Of a DNA stretch of 64,000 nt, positions 55,971 to 64,000 are shown in pieces. Where the stretch lies: assembly GCA_031772625.1 (NCBI GenBank), contig CM062808.1, positions 472,251,655 through 472,315,654 on the forward strand, read 5' to 3'. Made by a program: the position numbers and the translations under genes. Under the pieces are notes generated by a model. It did no database searches. It saw only the letters and a program-made list of their open reading frames with translations, and was not told the origin of the DNA. How positions within the stretch are numbered: position 1 is the stretch's first letter; each line of letters starts with the position of its first letter. The stretch comes from Pinus tabuliformis (Eukaryota; Streptophyta; Pinopsida; Pinales; Pinaceae).

Positions 55971-58943
55971 TGTTGGAAATAACACTAAGAGGGGGGTGAA
56001 TCAGTATTATTAGATCAATAATTTTATTTTCTAAACAGATTTATATACGCTACTTCAGTGAAGTGAACTAGTGTGTACACGCAACTGTGATTAAATAAAC
56101 CATCGTATATCTAAAGAATTTGTGATTTAAACAATTTATCATGTGTTGAGATTAAACCAGTACATCAATAAATTATTAGACAGTGTAGTAAAAGTAGAAT
56201 AAAGCATCACACATGAACACCAAGATTTAAGGTGGAAACCCAATGTGGGTAAAAACCACCTGCTTCCGTCATCTCTGTCTTCTTTTAATAATAATAAAAT
56301 ATGTTTACAATCTTGTACTTGTGCATACTCATACTAGTACGCAGGTTTTTAACCTACAAAAGGTTACAACCTTCTCTCATTCTCCAGCTTCCACTGGAAG
56401 GGAGCTACAACCCCCTAGCTCGTGTACTAGCCAATATGATTACTAGTATGTAGGTGCCAGCCTACAGAAAACTCCACTCTTTCACCAGGGACCATGTTTC
56501 ATGAATTTTCAGACTGGATATTCCTGGATCACAACACCACAACCTGAAGGCCACGTTTCATCAAATTTTCACACTAGACCCATCAAAAATTTTAAACTTA
56601 ACTGTATCAACCAATATTCATTTAATCTGAACAATCAGATCACTAACACCAAAACTCTGTGTTGAACCCAGAACCCTGCATCATCATTCAGAACCATCAA
56701 TAACCTGAAAAATCATGCATTAGAGTGTATACGCTACTTGGCTGAACCCAAATTGCGTGTATACGCTACTTCCGTGAATTAAACCTGCATCTACCTTCAA
56801 AACTACTGCAAACATAAACTTATGAATCAATTCTGTACCAACCATCAATATACTGAATATCTACTGTTAACTTACAGAGTTTTACATAGGCATGTACAAA
56901 GATCACTTCTTCTCACTTATACAATCAAATGCCAGCCTCCTTATCCATTCAATTTACATTCAGGTCTAAGAAGACTTCATTTAAAGACAACAATAAGACA
57001 ACAAAATTTGATCAGATAGCTCAATTAGATCTGAAAAAAGAAGCTTTTCTTTTGTATAATCTACTTGAAAGAACCGAACCTGTGTGTATACGCTCTTTGC
57101 CTGAGACGAACCTGCGTACAGATATGCAAATATTGACTTAGAACTTTGCTGCAATTCCAGACATCAGACAAACTTAGTTCATTTTAGATAACGAATAGAA
57201 CAGGTGCAAAACATTAGATCTAGTTTCAACTAATATCAGATCATTCAAGAAAAAGTCATTTCAAGTCTCATGATTCCTGATCCAATATTAAGCTCAATGT
57301 GCACATGAATATTTAGAATCTGGTCCCAAACATAACCCTGCAACATAAAATATACTTCAAATATAAGTATTACTTCGAATCTTTTTGCTTGCACACTTGG
57401 CCTTCTGATCTTCTCTTCCTTATATAGCTTTAGGCCCTTTTTCAATACCTTGGACCAAAACCACTTAGTACCAATACCTTGGACCAAAACCACTTAGGAC
57501 CAACACCTTGGACCAAATAACTAGGGTCAATACCACAGCCAAATACCTTGGACCAAAAACTTGATTTTCCATCCCATACGTGCTTTTCCTTCTGTGAAAG
57601 AGCATGTGTACATATATGCTCTTTTTTTTCTGTGTTCGCGCGTGTATACACTATTTTGACAAAGTGAACAAGCGTATACCTCTCTTTCTTCAATCTATGG
57701 AGTCTGATCTGTAATCCTTTGTTGTTAACTTGTTACATTGTGAACTGTCATCTGTGTGAGTTGCCATCAAGGACAACGCTTATATCATAATGTAGAAATT
57801 TTGAATAATATAACACTTATTCAGAGAGATTATCCCGATTATACACTATTTGCGGAATGCATGCTTAATACATAACCTCTTCTACTATTGATCATCAATT
57901 TAGTAGCATTAAAAACAATGAAACATCAATCGCATGCGCACATTAACACAGTATGTAACCCGGGGAAAGCATACAACTAAAAACCCCACACTATCTGTAT
58001 ATTATAATGATTGAGAACATGTAACAATACATAGTACAATACTCCTCACAAGTACTCAGTACTATCTCCACCTGTTACACACAAACTAGCTCAGATATGA
58101 ATCAATCACAGGTTCAAATCTCCTCTGGTGCTTGCCTGCCTCCACTGCACAATCCTGCATGAGAATGGCTGATCCAAACTTTTCTTTTTCTTGGCTGAAC
58201 CACACAATCCTCATTGGCAATACTCAATCCGTTGATTGTGCAAAGCTCATGCACAACTATAGTCACAACTAACAGCTGTTTTGCCCTTTCAATCACCTCT
58301 AACACTTGTCTCCACTAAATTGTCCATGCACTGAGTTAATTGATGTATTCTTGAGTTAATTTATGAGTTAATAATTAGTGAATTAATTAATAATTAATTC
58401 ACATCACTCATCACTACTGTATTCTACAGTTAGACTAAATACAACTAGTTCAACTAAGTCAAACTGAACAAAACTCCATCAACTCCACAATCAACTCCAC
58501 CAAACTCAATCACACGAGTTCTAACTGAAGTCCACCATGCAATAGCTCAACTGACCCATAAGAAAAGTGTATTTCCTTTTGACAGCTACATGTGCCACAT
58601 CCGTAGCTCAAACTGAAGTGCTCCAAGAGGATAAGATAATGTTTATAGTCCAAATATTATTACGAGCTAATAATATTCGACTGTTCTATTTTTAGCCTGA
58701 CAGTCTAAAAATAGACTCCACCCATATGTCTAAAAATATAAGTCCATCTATTTTTACCAACATGACCAATCATCCAAAAATATCATCCTGCAACTCATAG
58801 ACTATGATCCATATGTCTAAAAATAGACATAGTCTAAAAATAGACTTTGCGCCAAAAATAGCCTGCGGGCCCACTTAGTGAAGGTGACTCGTTTCCACTA
58901 AGATCCATCATCTTGTTGTATTTTCAAAACATAATGCCAAAAA
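55971..58943 (-). repeat. 3' LTR of Copia-3 (about 2973 bp)
   Basis: Starts TGTTGGAAATAACAC on the plus strand. Its first ~500 bp match the reverse complement of the solo LTR end at 13079. The right edge is placed where polypurine tracts begin; the terminal CCAACA seems mutated to CCAAAAA. On the minus strand TATATAAGG lies at about 57418-57427. GTATACGC or GTACGC motifs occur at least eight times. Confidence 0.78.
57417..57427 (-). promoter_or_regulatory. TATA box of Copia-3 LTR
   Basis: Minus strand GCTATATAAGG, about 1.5 kb from each LTR end. Confidence 0.5.
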
Positions 58944-59510
58944 TCTCCCCCTTTGGAGTTGATGGCAACAACAACATCAAGACACTCTCCCCCTTTGACA
59001 CCAAGACATGCTCCCCCTGAGTATATGCTCAACTCTCTGATTAAGCTCCCCCTATGCTGAGATGTACTAAACCATGAATGCGAGGTCCATGCTCCCCCTA
59101 AGCACATGCATAATCTACAAAAAAATATTTTTCAAAAGAATAACATGACTCTACAACTCAACTAAGTGAGTATGACCTTCCTATCACCAATGACTCATAC
59201 ATACATCAATCTCCCAACCAAGTGGGGATACACCTGATTTGTCTCATCCACCCGACCAAGTGGGGATATACCAGTTGTTTATACATGACAGAAATACAAT
59301 AAATATTACATCATCCATCCCATGCAAAGTGGGGATACAAATTACATCATTTGTCTAATAGGACTCATTCAAATGTATGAGAAGACATATCACACCCTAG
59401 ACTTTTACATGATTTAAGCAACAAATGGTATAAATATCTGAAGCCATAGCTGGACTTAGAAACCATAATGCCAACAATGCAGAATGTGTGTGAAGGCTAA
59501 TGCTCCCCTT
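58944..59510 (-). other. Cluster of polypurine tracts before the Copia-3 3' LTR
   Basis: On the minus strand AGGGGGAG-type runs occur at about 58944-58953, 58985-58997, 59009-59021, 59045-59053 and 59090-59100, with a weaker AAGGGGAGC at 59500-59510. The run nearest the LTR would be the functional primer. No coding sequence is recognised between 58944 and 59740. Confidence 0.82.
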
Positions 59511-59740
59511 GAACCTGTGCTACCTGTGCATTGTTAACAAGTCAATGATCAAGGCATCTTTGTCAATTAGATAAAAGTTAATGAACAAAGCATATCGATA
59601 GACTGCAATCATCAATATCAGACAGAGAAACCATATCAGAGTCTGCCTCACTATTTTTTCCTATCTGAAAAACATATACGCTTCTTAAACCACATAAACC
59701 CACATGTATATGCAACTATACTTCATGAAACACGCGTATA
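59511..59740. other. Non-coding stretch between RNase H and the tract cluster
   Basis: Nothing recognised; ATATACGC-type motifs occur near 59688 and 59730. Confidence 0.4.
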
Positions 59741-61272
59741 CTAACCTTTTTCTGAAAAAACTAGATTTAACAGCAGGATGATGCAACAACGACTCCCAAC
59801 TTTTGTCTCAGATATTAAAATGTTTCTCTGGGTAGTGGTTTAGTGAATATATCAGCAACCTGTTCTTTGGAGGGAACATACTCCAATTTGACCTTTTGTT
59901 CAAGCACTTGTTCACGTAGAAAATGGTACTTGATGGGTATGTGCTTGATCTTGGAGTGCATGACTGGATTCTTTGAAATATTGATGGCACTTGTATTATC
60001 ACATAGAATGGAGATGGGTGGAGTACATGTGATCTAAATGTCTTGCAAAGTTTACATCATCTAAAGTAGTTGTGTGCAACAAGATGCAACAGCCACATAT
60101 TCTGCTTTAGCTGTAGATAAAGTTGCTTTGAACTTTGTTTCTTGCTGAACCAAGACACTAACCTAGAACCCATATAGAATGCACCACCACTAGTGCTTTT
60201 TCTATCATCAACACTTCTTGCCCAATCTGCGTATGTATATGCATGAAGAGTAAGATCTACATCTCTAGGATACCATAGTCCAAAGTCCTGAGTTCCTTGA
60301 AGATATTTGAAAATTCTTTTGATTGCCTGAAGGTGTGATTCCTTTGGATTTGCTTGGAATCTTCCAACTATTCCTACTGCATGCATGATGTCAGGCCGGG
60401 TTCCTGTTAGATAAAGTAGATTTCTAATCATGGATCTATAAGTTGGTTGATGTACTGCTACTAATTCATCATTTGAGATGAGACTGCATCCTGTTACCAT
60501 TGGGGTACATACCGGTTTAGAATCTTCCATTCCATACCTTTTCAAGATCTGTTTGAGATATTTGGTTTCTGAAATAAAAATACCATCTTTAGTTTGTTGA
60601 ATTTGACCAAGAAAATAGGAAAGTTCACCAAGCAAGGACATTTCAAATTTTTGCTGCATTACTGAAGCAAAATTCAGACTCATGGATTCTTTATTGCTCC
60701 CAAAAATGATATCATCAACATAAACAATAATAATTAACAATTTATCAGTTTCAATCTTTGTATATAGATTGCTATCTGTAGAACCTTTTGCAAAACCTTG
60801 TTGGTGTAGATATTTGTCAAGGCGGTAATACTAGGCCCTTGGAGCCTGTTTTAGACCATAGAGAGCCTTTCTAAGTCTGCATACAAGTTTTGCATCATTT
60901 CCAAGAATGAATCCTTTTGGTTGTTCAATATAAACTTCTTCTTCTAAATCTCCATTAAGGAAGGCTGATTTTACATCCATTTGGTATACTTTGAATTTCT
61001 AAAAGCTGGAAAGAGCAAGAAACATCCTTATGGCTTCAAGTCTGGCAACAGGTGCAAAAGTTTCTTCAAAATCTATACCTTCCTGTCGAGCATACCCTTT
61101 ACAAACAAGTCTGGCCTTGTTTCTAATGACTTCTCCATTTTCATTTAGCTTGTTCTTGAATATCCATTTAGTTCCTATAATATTTTTATCATGAGGTCTA
61201 GGAACTAATTCCCAAGTATCATTCTTTTCAATTTTCTCAAGTTCTTCATCCATGGCCTTGACCCAACATTAA
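59741..61272 (-). pseudogene. Copia-3 reverse transcriptase and RNase H
   Basis: RT: '[20 protein letters not shown]', '[20 protein letters not shown]', '[20 protein letters not shown]', 'YGLKQAPRA', a stop replacing Trp, and catalytic 'IVYVDDIIFGSN' (YVDD near 60715). RNase H: 'YLTGTRPDIMHAVG', 'YADWARSVDDRKSTSGG' (catalytic Asp; the usual Gly of DWAG is Arg) and, in a shifted frame, the D-N-TSA and 'SKIKHIPIKYHFLRE' blocks near 59960, then 'VADIFTKPL'. Stops near 61000 and 60830 and a frameshift near 60120 make it non-functional. The block pattern fits Sirevirus-type copia. Confidence 0.92.
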
Positions 61273-62262
61273 TATTTGCATGCTTCATTTACATTTTGAG
61301 GTTCAGTGGAGGATAGTAATGCTAGATAGCTTGAGGTCCCTGTAATAGTTCTTCTTGTCTGTACACTTGCCTCTTTTTCACCTAAAATTTGAGTTTTTGG
61401 ATGATTTTTTTGAACATACCTGGACGAGGTCTTTTCTTCTACCATTATCTCTTCTTCTGGTGTTGCATTGGTTTCTTCTTCAATATAATTTTGATTTGAT
61501 GTGGGAAAGTAATCCCCATATTCCTCATTGTCATAATCTTATGTTGATTTAATCTGTTTTATATTTTTGTATGCTTCATCAACTACAACATCAATGCTTT
61601 CAACAATCTTCCCAAGTATTTTATTATAACAATTATATCCTTTACTTCTGGAAGAATAACCAAGAAGAATACCTTCATCTGCTCTGGGTTCAAACTTACC
61701 AAGTTTTTCATCAGTCCTTTTGATAAAACATTCGCTTCCAAAAACTTTAAACTATTTTACAGTAGGAGTCTTATCATACCAAAGTTCATATGGAGTTTGA
61801 GCGCTATTTACCCGAACATTTTCTTCGTTGAAAATAGTCACAACAACGAATGCAGCTTCACCCCAGAAGGTTGCAGGAGTTCCAGATTCATCTAGCATAG
61901 CTCAAGCCATTTGTTGAACTATTTTGTTCATTCTTTCTACAACACCATTTTGTTGAGGAGTTCTTGTGGTGGAGAATTGATTTTTTATTCCATGTTATTC
62001 ACAAAAGTCAAAGAATTCATCCGATATAAATTCCCCTCCTCGATCAGATATGAGGCATTTGATTTTTTGATCTGATTTATTTTCATCCAAAGATTTGAAG
62101 GCTTGGAACTTTTCAAATGCTTCATATTTATGCTTTAGAAGACCTATCCAACACATTCTTGAAAAATCATCAATGAACAAAATAAAGTATTCTTCTCCAC
62201 GAGGTGACTTTTTCCTTGTTGGTCCACATAAATCAGTATGGACAAGTTCAAGTGGTTTACTA
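61273..62262 (-). pseudogene. Copia-3 integrase, truncated by an LTR insertion
   Basis: Starts at 62262 within 'KPLELVHTDLCGP' (first catalytic Asp), then 'ILFIDDFSRMCWIGLLKHKY', 'CLISDRGGEFISDEF' (second Asp), a stop, 'RTPQQNGVVERMN' (Glu), 'YELWYDKTPTVK', 'FGSECFIKRTDEKLGKFEPR' and 'GILLGYSSRSKGYNCY', followed by the acidic linker. The zinc-binding part and protease lie beyond the LTR that begins at 62263 and are not seen. Confidence 0.92.
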
Positions 62263-63029
62263 TGTTAGAGTCGGTTTGGTCATCCCTCCGTCAGAGATCA
62301 AAACTCTTTTTTCATTTCATGTTTAGGTGTCCCATCGCTTTCTATCAGTTGCATTTCGTTAGGAGCATGCCATAAATTTGACAGAAGGGCTATTGTCACT
62401 CATCCCCCTCATGCTTTGCACTTCCGGCTCAGGTCTATCCATAAAAATTGAATCTTAAAGTCATTTGCACTCCTGTTGCAGTTTCTAGGTCATAACAATC
62501 ATTTTAGTCATTAGGTCTAGGGTTAGTCCATTTGGTCTTCGACAAAGTCTAATAAAGCTAGCAGGCCAGTGGGAGGTCCTTGATAAGTTGTTATTTCAAA
62601 AGATTCTAATCGTCATATGGATGGATTATGACTTCTCTTCAAAACTCTGTTTTGAAGATAAGTCGACATTTCATTTTTTGTAATAATTTTTCAAAATTTT
62701 CAGTTCTTGAATTCTCTAAGTGCACCCCTAGTCTCCTTTGCCAAATTCCATGTCAGCTATCCCTGCAAAAAAATGCCAAGAAATTCATCATTTCAACCAA
62801 AAATCAAGGAGGAAACAAAAAGGTCAAAGTTCTATTAATTGTGAAAAAGTGTCAGTTGCAAAACATTACATAGTGGGTTTTGGAGAGACAAAAATCAAAT
62901 TGATGTCTATATAAAGTTTTTCCATGAAGATGAAAGTCATTTTGCATGCCAAGGTTGGAGGAAAATGTTTCAAGTCGAATTTGTGAGAGAAGTGCGTGTT
63001 TTGGAAAGAATTGGCCCGCAGCTAATCAG

Positions 63030-63122
63030 CGCGGTGCAAACAGAGAGCGCGACGCACTGGGGATTTCTGCCCAGTGTAAATTCTAATGGGCGCGATGCAC
63101 ACAGAGAGCGCGGCGCACTGGG
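63030..63122 (+). repeat. GC-rich 32-bp direct repeat in LTR
   Basis: Copies at 63030-63061 and 63091-63122, 61 bp apart, share CAGAGAGCGCG and GCGCACTGGG and differ at few positions. The CpG content is much higher than in the surrounding sequence. Confidence 0.75.
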
Positions 63123-63538
63123 TTTTGAGCATGGCGCATATAGCCTCAAGCCCAAAAACTGTTGGAAACTTCACCGAATTGCTAATGCTTTGCCTAGATT
63201 TTCCAGGTAGGCTTACTATCTTGCCATTGCATCAAATTTTATGGTAAAAGACGGTGGTTTATGGGTGATAGTGGTTGCAATAAAAATGTTCAAAACCTAC
63301 TTCTAAAAGATCCTCAAGCCAATTGCAACCAGGTTTAAAATTCACTGTTTTGCCACCAAGATTTTTTCTCCCTCCTATTGTTCCCTTATTTTCACTCATC
63401 CCAATTCACTATCCCCTAATTTCATTACTTCCTTCTCACCTAAGTTCATTACTCCCTTCTCCTAAATACTCTATCCCAAATCCTCTAACCTCACACCTCA
63501 AAACCTATACAGTAATCCCAAACCCTAAACCCTATTCC

Positions 63539-63546
63539 TATAAATA
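63539..63546 (+). promoter_or_regulatory. TATA box of the right-edge LTR
   Basis: TATAAATA followed by A/C-rich sequence, about 1.28 kb into the LTR. Confidence 0.55.
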
Positions 63547-64000
63547 AATCCCCAAACCTCACACTCCTAAAACACAATCAAGTGACTGTCCTCACATTGC
63601 AGACTTCACTTGATTGAACCATATCCTTACCCTCCCTCCATTATACCTACTGTTCCATATTCCTCATAGCTCCTCATTTCCCTTTGGCATATTTGGCACT
63701 TGGAGACAAATAAATCAAGCCTTCATTTCTCATTTTCAACAAATCAAACATACACTTGGCATAGACTTTCAACACCATGGAGGCGGGCACCGATACATCA
63801 TATGACCAAGACAATGACTCTACAACTGAAACTGCATACACCAGGAGGGTGCTGAGGAGGCACAAAACACATGATCGACTCCAAGTCTTAACCGAAGCTT
63901 CTTTGGTTGAGCATGGCACTTGATGAAGAACCTTCGGTTCAAATTTCAAGAAATTTGGATCAATTTTTGACATTTTGGAATTTTTGCATTAAAAAACAGG

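Larger units (their letters stand above)
55971..62262 (-). mobile_element. Copia-3: Sirevirus-type Ty1-copia element, 3' part
   Basis: 3' LTR (55971-58943), several polypurine tracts, then RNase H, RT and part of integrase on the minus strand. It is inserted in the gypsy RT at 55970/55971. Repeated AGGGGGAG tracts before the 3' LTR are a documented hallmark of Sireviruses. The element is cut at 62262 by another LTR; its gag, protease and 5' LTR are not in the window. Confidence 0.85.
62263..64000 (+). mobile_element. Start of a plus-strand LTR inserted in Copia-3, runs off the window
   Basis: Begins TGTTAGAGTCGG exactly where the Copia-3 integrase frame breaks. TATAAATA at 63539-63546 supports plus orientation. 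A GC-rich 32-bp direct repeat lies at 63030-63122. No end or second LTR is in view. No coding sequence is recognised; open frames at 62628-62873 and 63323-63547 are compositional. Confidence 0.65.

Overview
This window looks like intergenic DNA from a large plant nuclear genome. It is AT-rich, I found no host gene, and almost every recognisable protein is a decayed LTR-retrotransposon polyprotein. Very long LTRs, deep nesting and mixed copia/gypsy fossils suggest a gymnosperm such as a conifer; that is inference from style, not proof.

Layout. 1-5483: non-coding DNA with four short tandem-repeat tracts. 5484-23392: an old Ty1-copia element on the minus strand ('Copia-1'), whose RNase H is split by an 11.8 kb gag-only LTR element (6660-18469, LTRs of about 3.65 kb). 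That element carries a copia-type solo LTR (11604-13079) with a striking minisatellite. 23361-38693: four tandem copies of a ~2.3 kb unit made of gypsy gag/protease remnant plus half of a gypsy LTR, each joined to what looks like the tail of the Copia-1 LTR. The first unit is interrupted by a young, nearly complete Ty1-copia element ('Copia-2', 24810-30867, LTRs differing at 4 of 461 positions). 38409-41057: the complete gypsy LTR that ends the array, then a decayed gag-protease-RT-RNase H. 41058 to about 43480: an LTR-like segment with unresolved right edge. 43480-50106: a long minus-strand gag-like coiled-coil polyprotein, interrupted by a solo LTR with a perfect target duplication (48067-49304). 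50558-53365: an LTR of 2.8 kb. 53611-55970: minus-strand Ty3-gypsy RT-RNase H-integrase. 55971-62262: minus-strand copia element of Sirevirus type ('Copia-3': 3-kb LTR, cluster of polypurine tracts, RNase H, RT, integrase) inserted in the gypsy RT. 62263-64000: start of another plus-strand LTR inserted in the Copia-3 integrase.

The genes do not form a host pathway. They are gag, protease, integrase, RT and RNase H modules of independent elements. The order of events can be read from the nesting: gypsy background, then Copia-1, then both the gag-only element and the tandem array, then Copia-2 most recently; separately gypsy pol, then Copia-3, then the LTR at 62263.

The most unusual observations are a duplicated tRNA-like A-box/B-box module in the Copia-2 leader, the four-unit array with a gypsy-LTR/copia-LTR hybrid junction, a TATA box in the loop of a perfect 13-bp hairpin, a 32/44-bp two-period minisatellite, and an LTR (50558-53365) whose plus-strand signals contradict the minus-strand coding on both sides. 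All divergences and homologies were judged by eye.
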